From: an uncultured SAR116 cluster alpha proteobacterium
GTDB lineage: Bacteria > Pseudomonadota > Alphaproteobacteria > Puniceispirillales > Puniceispirillaceae
DNA: 32,171 bases
NCBI GenBank assembly: GCA_902625725.1
Contig: CACOCY010000016.1
Span: forward strand, 1-32,171
Reading direction: 5' to 3'
In this document: piece after piece, positions 8,628 to 16,289 of the stretch
Layout: every line of letters starts with the position of its first letter
How positions within the stretch are numbered: the stretch's first letter is position 1
Program-made: the position numbers and the translations under genes
Notes under the pieces: model-generated
Seen by the model: only the letters and a program-made list of their open reading frames with translations
Told to the model about the DNA's origin: nothing
The model's database searches: none

Positions 8628-9446
8628 ATGAATAAACAGCAAAGGTTTGAAGTATTGAAAGATGAGATATGGCAGAATTATTTCTTTAAACGTAATTATG
8701 AGAAAGCCATTAGTTTAGATGTGCCGGATATTGACGATTGTTTAGATGGCGGAATAAAAATAGGCAGGGTTCATCTTATTACAGGTTCTGGCCATTCAGG
8801 GGCTGTTCGTGGATTTATACTAGCAATTTTACGTAAAGTTATGCGTGAAAAACCATTTGGCTACGTTGTGTGGTGTACTAATCTGAACAGTTCTTATGGC
8901 GTACTATATGGTGCTGGATTAGCTGCAATAGGGATTGATCCAACACGGCTCATTTTGGTTGATGAGTCACATCCATTACACGGTATTGCCGCGATGGAAG
9001 AGGCACTAAGCGCAGCTGGACAAAATGGAGAAACAGCTATTGAGATAGCTGCTGTAATAGGAGATTATGCACAGTTATCTAAAAGTCCAGATTTATGGTA
9101 CAAGACTGTCAGGCGTTTGCAACTTGCAGCAGAGCAGGGAAATGTTCTAGCACTTATGACCGGTATAACAACACAGATAATTCCAGCGGTTGGTTTTGAG
9201 ACTTATTGGCAAATATCAACAGCTGTCACGCAAATATCGTCAGATCAGGTTGTATCACAATTAGATAATTACCTTTATGATAGTGCATTATGGCATGTTA
9301 AATTATCTCGTACACGTTCTGGACGCCAGTGGACAGGAAATCTTAACTGGCAATTTTCAACAGGTAGATTATCTCATAGCCCAGCTGTTAGTCCCCAAAC
9401 TAGTTATCAGGTGCGTACGCACCAACTAGTATCACATGTTGCGTGA
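8628..9446 (+). CDS. imuA: ImuA, SOS mutagenesis accessory protein
   Basis: A 272-residue RecA-fold-like protein of the ImuA family, which works with ImuB and DnaE2 in damage-induced translesion synthesis. Family signs are LDVPDIDDCLDGGIKIGRVHLITGSGHSG near residues 29-57, then YGVLYGAGLAAIGIDPTRLILVDE, AMEEALSA and VRRLQLAAEQGNVLALM. The phosphate-loop region reads TGSGHSGA rather than a full Walker A GxxxxGKT, as is common in ImuA, so ATP hydrolysis is doubtful. The gene starts 18 bp after the LexA box and precedes imuB by 34 bp. The recognisable ribosome site is weak. A SulA/RecA-like label is sometimes given to such proteins; the operon makes ImuA clear. Confidence 0.9.
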   Translation: MNKQQRFEVLKDEIWQNYFFKRNYEKAISLDVPDIDDCLDGGIKIGRVHLITGSGHSGAVRGFILAILRKVMREKPFGYVVWCTNLNSSYGVLYGAGLAAIGIDPTRLILVDESHPLHGIAAMEEALSAAGQNGETAIEIAAVIGDYAQLSKSPDLWYKTVRRLQLAAEQGNVLALMTGITTQIIPAVGFETYWQISTAVTQISSDQVVSQLDNYLYDSALWHVKLSRTRSGRQWTGNLNWQFSTGRLSHSPAVSPQTSYQVRTHQLVSHVA

Positions 9447-9480
9447 TGGCAGCTATTCATAGAACGGTACTTGTTATATC

Positions 9481-11115
9481 ATGCCATCTTCTAGCAGTGA
9501 ATTCATTTATTTGTGGTTTTATGATTTGCCAGCTAGGCTGATATGTTATCAACAAGGTTGGAAGCTAGATACGGCAGTTGCTATTTATCATACGGTTAAC
9601 ACACGACAGATAATTTGCTGTGTTTCACATACGGCAAAACAAGCTGGTATTTTAACAAATATGTCTGTTGCAGATGCACAAGCGATTTTGCCGACATGTC
9701 ACTTTCGATCCTATGATCATATAGCTGTAAAAAATTGGTTATCCAGAGTTGGCGAGTGGGCTTGGCGTTATACGCCGGTTGTTGGCATTGATCTAAAATC
9801 TCTTGGAATCTGGATGAATGTAACAGGCGCAACACATCTAGTTGGCGGTGTTTGCGCTATGTGTGATGCATTGCAGACAGAATTTAATCAAATAAGCGTA
9901 TCTGTTCAGATAGCAGCAGCGCCAACTTATGGAGCCGCTTGGGCTTTTGCACATTTCTCAGAATTTGTTGGAATAACAAATTTTCTACAAAACAGGCCAA
10001 TTATTATGTGTCATGAGCGTACTACTTTACGTAAAAAACTGGGTATTTTGCCAGTTGCTGCATTACGTATTTCAGAAGATATTGAAGCGGGTCTGAAGCA
10101 AGTAGGTCTGGAACAGATATGTCAGTTGTCAAACATTTCTGCCATTAGCCTGACAACTCGGTTTGGCTCTGATTTAGTACAGCGTCTAGGACAGATTATT
10201 GGTGATGTAAGAGAATTACAACAGCCACTTACGTTACCTACGCCTATAATAGCCAGTAAAAATTATTTAACGCCTTTACTTGGGGTTGAAGCTATTCAAA
10301 AGATGATATCAGATTTATTGGATATTATCTGTAACCAGCTTGCTCAACGTCACTTACTAACGCGGCATATTGTTATTGCTGTACAGCGGATAGATTCAAC
10401 TATCATAAGGCGTACTGTCTCGCTCTCTCGTCCTAGCCGTTCAGAATCATTACTACATCGGCTTACAGCACATCTAGCAGCAGATATAGATGTTGAATTT
10501 GGTATTGAGCATAGCTGGATTGAAGCTAAAAAATTAAGCACCGGTTTGCCAGTTAATCAGGCATTTGATTCTACTTTACGTAAAGATGACAGCAAAGATA
10601 CTTTAATTGATTATTTGACTGCGCGTATCGGTCAAAATAAAGTCCGCCAGTTACAGCCCGTAGATAGTTGGCAGCCAGAAGCTGCGCAACGGTTAGCACT
10701 TGCACAAAAAAACACTATACAGCAAAACGTATCTGATTCTGGTAATTTGCCATATTGGCAGTTACAGGATCAAACAGACATGTTAGATAGTACTAATTTG
10801 ATATCTTTTTCTTCTAGACCGCTTAGTTTATTAGCACCAGCGGTGCCATTGGATGTGATTGCTTTATTACCAGATCATCCACCTTCAATGATACGTTGGC
10901 GCAAACAAAACTGGCAGATATGTCAAGCAACAGGACCAGAACGTATTGGTCCCTCTTGGTGGCTGCAGAGCACACAAGCTAGTAAATATTCAGACAAAAC
11001 CAGAGATTATTACTGGCTGGAAACACATTCAGGAGAGCGCTTGTGGGTCTATCGTGAAGGGCTTGCTGAAAGAGGAGAGAGCGTAGAATGGTTCTTACAT
11101 GGCTTTTTTGCTTAA
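9481..11115 (+). CDS. imuB: ImuB, Y-family polymerase-like protein (catalytically inactive type)
   Basis: A 544-residue Y-family relative that links the beta clamp, ImuA and DnaE2 in the mutasome. The N-terminus FIYLWFYDLPARLICYQQ replaces the catalytic-metal DxDxF motif of active Y-family polymerases, and the palm segment reads VVGIDLKSLGIWMNVTGATHLVGG where active enzymes have the SIDE-type acidic pair, so polymerase activity is unlikely. The ADAQAILP helix, a little-finger domain and the C-terminal ERLWVYREG...WFLHGFFA block are typical. An in-frame stop shortly upstream limits the start to ATG 9481; another ATG (9446-9448, overlapping the imuA stop) is in a different frame that soon ends. 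A clamp-binding motif was not confidently located. It is followed by dnaE2 after 30 bp. Confidence 0.92.
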   Translation: MPSSSSEFIYLWFYDLPARLICYQQGWKLDTAVAIYHTVNTRQIICCVSHTAKQAGILTNMSVADAQAILPTCHFRSYDHIAVKNWLSRVGEWAWRYTPVVGIDLKSLGIWMNVTGATHLVGGVCAMCDALQTEFNQISVSVQIAAAPTYGAAWAFAHFSEFVGITNFLQNRPIIMCHERTTLRKKLGILPVAALRISEDIEAGLKQVGLEQICQLSNISAISLTTRFGSDLVQRLGQIIGDVRELQQPLTLPTPIIASKNYLTPLLGVEAIQKMISDLLDIICNQLAQRHLLTRHIVIAVQRIDSTIIRRTVSLSRPSRSESLLHRLTAHLAADIDVEFGIEHSWIEAKKLSTGLPVNQAFDSTLRKDDSKDTLIDYLTARIGQNKVRQLQPVDSWQPEAAQRLALAQKNTIQQNVSDSGNLPYWQLQDQTDMLDSTNLISFSSRPLSLLAPAVPLDVIALLPDHPPSMIRWRKQNWQICQATGPERIGPSWWLQSTQASKYSDKTRDYYWLETHSGERLWVYREGLAERGESVEWFLHGFFA

Positions 11116-11145
11116 GCTATATTGTCTCTAAATATAGGGTGTAAG

Positions 11146-14100
11146 ATGCATAAGAAAGATAATGTGAAGTGTAATTATGCAGCACTTGGATGTATTAGTA
11201 ATTTTAGTTTTCTGCGTGGTGCAAGTCATCCCCATGAGTTGATTGAAACAGCTGCGGCAGAAGGTTGGTCATCTTGTGGTATTGCAGATTATCATACAGT
11301 TTCTGGATTAGTTCGGGCGCATCAATCTGCGATGGAGCAATCAATTAAACTATTATGTGGAGCAAGGCTTATTATTGATTGTTCTGAGTATGTAAAACAA
11401 TCAGAGAAGCCCGAACAAAAAGAGAGCATAGAAGTCATAATTTATGTAGCAAACCGTGCAGGCTATGAATCACTATGTCAGCTTCTTAGTCGTGTAAATA
11501 TGGCGCTGACCAACATACCAGCTACAAAAAGGGCTGCAAACTTATATGCTCATGTAAGTGAGTTGGCACGTCTTGGCCCAGATGTTTTTGTTATTATTGA
11601 AGCTCCAGAAGTGATTACAAATTTTATGCTCAGGCAATGTCATCAGATCCAAAAGTTTGTAACAGCACCCTTGTTACTAGGCTCTGCTATTTACCGTGAT
11701 GGCAACGATAAAAAGCGTTTGCAGTATGTATCTGATTTAGCGTCGTATTTAGGGCTTAGTTTCGTTGCTCTAGCAAACTCGTTATATCATCATTCGTCAC
11801 GTCGCCCGTTAGCAGATGTTTTATATTGTATTCGCACTAAACAAACGCTTGCGAGTGCTGGAAAAGAGTTGTCTCGTAATGCAGAACGACATCTTATGAA
11901 AAGTTCAGAATACATCAGATTATGGTCAGAATATCCAGAGGCAATTGTTGCTGCAAGTAAGCTTGCAAAAGAATGTACTTTTTCACTATCACAATTATCA
12001 TACGAGTATCCAGATGAAATTGTACCAAACGGACGCTCTGTTATGGACGAGCTAATCTACCAGACTTGGCAGGGGGCAGAAAGACGGTATCCAGATGGTA
12101 TACCAAATGAGGTTGAAGGCTATTTAAAAAAAGAATTAACTCTAATCGCCAAGTTAAACTATGCTCCTTATTTTCTAACAGTATTTGATATTGTAAGATT
12201 CGCCCGTAGCCGGAATATTCTGTGTCAGGGACGAGGTTCTGCTGCTAATTCTGCTATTTGTTATTGCCTTGATATTACAGCGGTTGATCCGGCTAGATCT
12301 AGTCCCTTATTTGAGAGGTTTATCAGTGAAGCACGTGCAGAGCCTCCCGATATTGATGTTGATTTTGAACATGAGAGACGTGAAGAAATCATCCAGTATA
12401 TTTATAATAAATACGGACGTGATAGAGCAGGTCTTGCTGCCAGTATTGTAACTTATCGTAAGCGAAGTGCATTAATCGAAATTGCCAAGGTATTTGGCTT
12501 GAGCCGGGATATACAACAAGCCTTATCAGCTCAGGTATGGGGCATAAAATCAACTTTTCTTAACTCAGAGTTATTACTGGCCGCTGGGCTAGATCCAGAA
12601 GATGCAAAGCTGCGATTAATATTAAAGCTTGTTAATCAGTTACATGGTTTTCCAAGACATTTGTCACAGCATGTCGGTGGCTTTGTTATTGCCAGAGATA
12701 GATTGGACTTTCTATGTGCCATCAGGCCAGCAAGCATGGATGGGCGTACGATCATTGAGTGGGACAAAAATGATTTAGAGGCACTTGGTCTTTTGAAAGT
12801 AGATGTGTTGGCTCTCGGTATGTTGAGTTGTCTTAGGCGTGCGTTTGATTTGCTTAAGTGGCATTATCATCTAGCTGTTACATTATCTTCTATTCCATCA
12901 GAAGATGTAGATACCTATAATATGTTATGTAAGGCACACTCTGTTGGCGTATTCCAAGTAGAATCTCGTGCTCAGATGTCTATGCTGCCTCGTCTACAGC
13001 CAAGATGTTTTTATGATCTTGTGATTCAGGTAGCCATTGTGCGACCGGGGCCAATTCAAGGGGACATGGTACACCCTTATTTACGTCGAAGGGAAGGACT
13101 TGAAAAAATAACCTATCCTTCAGATGAATTAAAACAAGTTTTACAGCGCACTCTTGGTGTCCCATTATTTCAGGAGCAGGCAATGCAGATAGCGATTGTA
13201 GCGGCAGGGTTTAGCGGCTCAGAAGCAGATCAGTTGCGCCGTGCAATGGCAACCTTTCGCAAAAATAACTTAATTCACGCATTTCAAGAGCGGATGGTAA
13301 AAGGAATGGTTGAACGTGGCTATGAGGAAGAGTTTGCCGTTAGATGTTTTCGTCAGATTAAAGGTTTTGGCACTTATGGATTCCCAGAATCGCATGCCGC
13401 TAGTTTTGCTTTACTGGTTTATGCTTCTGCTTGGATAAAATGTCATTATCCAGACGTTTTTATCTGCTCATTATTAAACGCCCAGCCAATGGGTTTTTAT
13501 AGTGCCGCTCAATTAGTCACAGAAGCTAAGCGTAGTGGGGTTGAGGTCAGGCCAATTGACATCAATAACTCACAATGGGATTGTAGTCTAGAGGCAACAG
13601 ATCACGGGCGTCATGCGTTACGACTTGGAATGCGTCAGGTAAAAGGATTAAAACGATATGAGGCTGAAAGATTGGCAGCAAGCCGCCACATAGCCTATCA
13701 GGATATTAATGATCTTATTCGTAAATCAGATATTTCCATATATGGATTAGAATCTCTTGCCAGAGCAGATGCGTTTAATTCAATTGGTCTTACAAGTCGT
13801 CAGGCATTATGGGAAATAAAAAAAATTGTGCGCCACCAAAGCTCAGGGCTGCCTTTATTTTCCTTTGCAGAACAACGCTATAAAACTATAATGCCAAAAG
13901 AGCTAGAGGTATCTTTACCAGTAGCAAGTGTGGGTGCTTCAGTAGCTCAAGATTATTTAGCAACTGGATTATCTATTAAAGCTCATCCTGTAACTCTGCT
14001 AGAACCATATTTTTCAGTAGACGGTTGGCAGCCTTGTTCCATTGCCTTAAACAGTATCGATGGCAAAAAACATCAATTGATTGGTCTTGTCACAGGTAGA

Positions 14101-14370
14101 CAAAAACCAGGCACAGCAAAAGGAACTGTTTTTATTACATTAGAAGATGCGCATTATTCTCTAAATATCATCATTTGGCCGACTATTGTACAAATGTATC
14201 GTGCAGCATTACTTAGCTCACATTTATTAGGTGCGTCTGGCAGGATTCAAAAACAGGGTAGAATTATACATCTTATTGCAGATAAATTGGTTAATTGTGA
14301 CTTATATCTACAGTATTTAAAAACCTCAGAGTTGAAAATACCTAAACTAAAGAGCAGAGATTTTCACTAA
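11146..14370 (+). CDS. dnaE2: Error-prone DNA polymerase DnaE2
   Basis: A C-family polymerase of 1074 residues, the catalytic subunit of damage-induced translesion synthesis. An N-terminal PHP domain opens with YAALGCISNFSFLRGASHPHEL. The palm carries PDIDVDF, with catalytic aspartates at about 402 and 404, and a third at about 553 in LLKVDVLALGML. HLSQHVGGFVI, GPIQGDMVHPYLRRR, VPLFQEQAMQIA and GFPESHAASFALLVYASAW are hallmark DnaE2 blocks. The C-terminus holds a helix-hairpin-helix part and an OB fold (LIGLVTGRQKPGTAKGTVFITLED). I choose ATG 11146 because AGGGTG lies 7 nt upstream and the protein then begins MHKKDNVKCNYAAL; a TTG at 11122 in the same frame is less likely. It is the third gene of the SOS operon. 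Confidence 0.96.
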   Translation: MHKKDNVKCNYAALGCISNFSFLRGASHPHELIETAAAEGWSSCGIADYHTVSGLVRAHQSAMEQSIKLLCGARLIIDCSEYVKQSEKPEQKESIEVIIYVANRAGYESLCQLLSRVNMALTNIPATKRAANLYAHVSELARLGPDVFVIIEAPEVITNFMLRQCHQIQKFVTAPLLLGSAIYRDGNDKKRLQYVSDLASYLGLSFVALANSLYHHSSRRPLADVLYCIRTKQTLASAGKELSRNAERHLMKSSEYIRLWSEYPEAIVAASKLAKECTFSLSQLSYEYPDEIVPNGRSVMDELIYQTWQGAERRYPDGIPNEVEGYLKKELTLIAKLNYAPYFLTVFDIVRFARSRNILCQGRGSAANSAICYCLDITAVDPARSSPLFERFISEARAEPPDIDVDFEHERREEIIQYIYNKYGRDRAGLAASIVTYRKRSALIEIAKVFGLSRDIQQALSAQVWGIKSTFLNSELLLAAGLDPEDAKLRLILKLVNQLHGFPRHLSQHVGGFVIARDRLDFLCAIRPASMDGRTIIEWDKNDLEALGLLKVDVLALGMLSCLRRAFDLLKWHYHLAVTLSSIPSEDVDTYNMLCKAHSVGVFQVESRAQMSMLPRLQPRCFYDLVIQVAIVRPGPIQGDMVHPYLRRREGLEKITYPSDELKQVLQRTLGVPLFQEQAMQIAIVAAGFSGSEADQLRRAMATFRKNNLIHAFQERMVKGMVERGYEEEFAVRCFRQIKGFGTYGFPESHAASFALLVYASAWIKCHYPDVFICSLLNAQPMGFYSAAQLVTEAKRSGVEVRPIDINNSQWDCSLEATDHGRHALRLGMRQVKGLKRYEAERLAASRHIAYQDINDLIRKSDISIYGLESLARADAFNSIGLTSRQALWEIKKIVRHQSSGLPLFSFAEQRYKTIMPKELEVSLPVASVGASVAQDYLATGLSIKAHPVTLLEPYFSVDGWQPCSIALNSIDGKKHQLIGLVTGRQKPGTAKGTVFITLEDAHYSLNIIIWPTIVQMYRAALLSSHLLGASGRIQKQGRIIHLIADKLVNCDLYLQYLKTSELKIPKLKSRDFH

Positions 14371-14415
14371 TATAAAAAATCTTACAAAACCATTATGAAG
14401 AAAATAATGTAAAAT

Positions 14416-15591
14416 TTATAATGAGTTAGTTTTTGCAATAATCTCTGGTAACGCAAAACAAGCATTACCAGATTGATACAATTCAACACAGGCAGCACGA
14501 GCGCTAGGTTCGTCAAGTCCTTCAAACCTAACTCGCCAAAGTGGTAATTCTCCGCGCATAACCAAACTTATATCTGCAGGTATCGCCGCCAAAATAGACG
14601 AAGCAGAGCGCCTTGCTTTAATAGCTGCTTTATGCGCACTAATTTTCCTGGAAAAACTCCCTACCTGTATAGACCAACTATTATCTGTTTTTACGTAAGT
14701 ATCTACAGACTTAGAAGGAATAGAACGAATAATAATTTTCGGCTTGGAGATTGGAGGGACAATAGACCCAAGAATACCTGTTGTAGATGTATTGTCTTTT
14801 TTCTCCGGTCTCGGCAACGGTGCTGTTATTGAGGCAGACGCCATCTGGAGTGGTTTAACTCTCTTAAACTGATTAGTGAGCAATTTAATCATATGTAAGT
14901 CACGACTTTTACTTGTTTTCCCCCCGAACACAACGCCTATTAGACGTACTCCGTCACGTTCAGTTGAGGCTACAAGATTAAATCCAGATGCTCCAATGTA
15001 GCCTGTTTTTATGCCGTCAGTACCTTTAAACGCTTTTAACAATCGATTATGATTTTTGTATTTCTGACCTTTGTATAAAAAAAACTCGTTACTAAAGTAG
15101 TGAAAATACTCTGGAAAATCTCTTCGAATTGCTATACCAAGTTTTGCCATATCTCTCGCTGTACTTTTCTGACTTCTATTAGGAAGTCCAGATGCATTCT
15201 TAAAAATAGTTCGTGACATACCCAGCGCTTTTGCTTTTCGAGTCATTCGCTTAGCAAACTCAGGCTCTGAGACAGATATTTTCTCTGCGATAGCAGTTGC
15301 TACATCATTAGCAGATTTTGTAACTAATGAGAGAATCGCCTCTTCAACAGAAATGCTTTCACCTGGTTTCAGATAGAGCTTTGATGGGCTCCTGCTGGCA
15401 GCAAGTTTAGATATTGAAACTCGTGAATTGAGGGCCAAGTTTTTACCTTGAAGTTCTTCAAAAATAATGTACAAAGTCATGATTTTTGCTAATGAGGCGG
15501 GGTAAAGTTGTTTATCTGCATTTCTTGAAAACAATACTCGTCCTGATACCTCTTCCATAACAAAGGATGCATATTTTGGATTAGCTTGCAC
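14416..15591 (-). CDS. D-alanyl-D-alanine carboxypeptidase (S11) with C-terminal SPOR domain; true start upstream
   Basis: A DacA/DacF-type penicillin-binding protein that trims pentapeptide side chains of peptidoglycan in the periplasm. From GTG at 15591 all three active-site motifs are present: SLAK (Ser33-Lys36), SAN (Ser93-Asn95) and KTG (195-197 in DGIKTGYIG). Residues about 305-385 form a SPOR domain (SWSIQVGSF ... LPLWRVRFEGL ... ARAACVEL), which binds denuded septal glycan. The GTG start would begin inside the predicted signal-peptide cleavage site (VQA before NPK). Upstream, the same frame stays open to a TAA at 15763-15765 and encodes a clear hydrophobic signal core (CFFICICITSSGFYI), yet offers no ATG, GTG or TTG. 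The coordinates are therefore conservative at the N-terminus. Function is confident; the start is not. Confidence 0.88.
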   Translation of the reverse strand: MQANPKYASFVMEEVSGRVLFSRNADKQLYPASLAKIMTLYIIFEELQGKNLALNSRVSISKLAASRSPSKLYLKPGESISVEEAILSLVTKSANDVATAIAEKISVSEPEFAKRMTRKAKALGMSRTIFKNASGLPNRSQKSTARDMAKLGIAIRRDFPEYFHYFSNEFFLYKGQKYKNHNRLLKAFKGTDGIKTGYIGASGFNLVASTERDGVRLIGVVFGGKTSKSRDLHMIKLLTNQFKRVKPLQMASASITAPLPRPEKKDNTSTTGILGSIVPPISKPKIIIRSIPSKSVDTYVKTDNSWSIQVGSFSRKISAHKAAIKARRSASSILAAIPADISLVMRGELPLWRVRFEGLDEPSARAACVELYQSGNACFALPEIIAKTNSL

Positions 15592-15762
15592 ATCAGAGAT
15601 ATAAAAACCACTGGATGTTATGCAAATGCAAATAAAAAAACAACGAGTAATGGGAAGCTTAATTAAATTTTTTTTTAAGCTGTGAATATTTCTTTTAAAA
15701 AGTTCGATGTAGGTTGCTATAATTTTATTCTCGATGATGTAATTTCCTAAATTATTGAGTTT
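15592..15762 (-). other. In-frame upstream extension of the carboxypeptidase encoding a signal peptide, without ATG/GTG/TTG
   Basis: Read leftward, this frame joins the carboxypeptidase without a stop. From ATT at 15661-15663 it reads I-K-L-P-I-T-R, then CFFICICITSSGFYI, then SDVQA before NPKYAS: a basic n-region, a hydrophobic core and a VxA cleavage site. ATC at 15736-15738 lies 6 nt after AGGA, which looks like a ribosome site. Either codon would be a rare non-canonical start. The other two frames are closed by stops here. A base-call error that destroyed an ATG is an equally good explanation. Confidence 0.55.
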
Positions 15763-15780
15763 TTATTGTAAATTTATAAT
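15752..15780 (+). promoter_or_regulatory. Possible sigma-70 promoter for clpS-clpA
   Basis: TATAAT at 15775-15780 is a consensus -10 hexamer, with TTATTG 17 bp upstream as a weak -35. It would give a leader of about 175 nt before clpS. The DNA is A+T-rich, so a chance TATAAT is plausible. Confidence 0.3.
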
Positions 15781-15961
15781 AGAATCAATGTATTAAGTGA
15801 AAATATAATGCCAAAAACAGTGAATCACAATAAAAATTAGAAATCAATATTTCTATAGTGTATTCTTTTTAGAGAGGGATGAATAAAAAAATAATGGCAA
15901 CCCCTTTTCTTAAATAAAAAAATGCCAATATTTAGTAGGTAATGTCGGAGATGTTTAAGTA

Positions 15962-16285
15962 ATGAGCGAAAATAACGATAAGTCGGATGAAATAGATGGT
16001 GGGTTGGCACTGGCCAAGCGCACTAAGACCAAAAAACCGGCCTTGTATCGCGTTTTAATGCTAAATGATGATTACACACCCATGGAGTTTGTCGTACTCA
16101 TATTGCAACGCTTTTTTGGACATAATAATCAGACTGCTCATAAAATAATGTTGCACGTGCATCAAAAAGGGGTTGGTGTTTGTGGTGTTTATACCTACGA
16201 GGTAGCGGAAACTAAAATAAATCAAGTGATGACATTCGCTAGACAAAATGAACATCCATTGCAATTACAGATGGAAAAGGAGTGA
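15962..16285 (+). CDS. clpS: ClpS, ATP-dependent Clp protease adaptor
   Basis: A 107-residue N-recognin that binds proteins with N-terminal Leu, Phe, Trp or Tyr and hands them to ClpA. The signature [18 protein letters not shown] (about residues 27-44) includes the Asn-Asp-Asp residues that hold the substrate amino group and the Met that shapes the side-chain pocket. The second conserved part, [26 protein letters not shown], with the His of the binding pocket, is intact. The N-terminal about 25 residues are a polar, Lys-rich flexible tail, which in ClpS is needed for delivery to ClpA. The start is preceded by GGAG 11 nt upstream. It is followed immediately by clpA, whose ribosome site overlaps the clpS stop region. 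Confidence 0.97.
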   Translation: MSENNDKSDEIDGGLALAKRTKTKKPALYRVLMLNDDYTPMEFVVLILQRFFGHNNQTAHKIMLHVHQKGVGVCGVYTYEVAETKINQVMTFARQNEHPLQLQMEKE

Positions 16286-16289
16286 AAGA

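Larger units (their letters stand above)
15592..15961. other. Divergent spacer between the carboxypeptidase gene and clpS
   Basis: About 370 bp. The left half overlaps the signal-peptide extension of the carboxypeptidase. The right half is very A+T-rich and should carry the clpS-clpA leader. A short inverted pair TGGCA (15895-15899) / TGCCA about 22 nt later is the only stem-like element noticed; it is too weak to call. No tRNA, small RNA or extra protein gene was recognised. Confidence 0.45.

Noticed and set aside
11122-11145. Longer dnaE2 start at TTG 11122
   Set aside because: ATG 11146 has AGGGTG at a good distance and gives the usual DnaE2 N-terminus.
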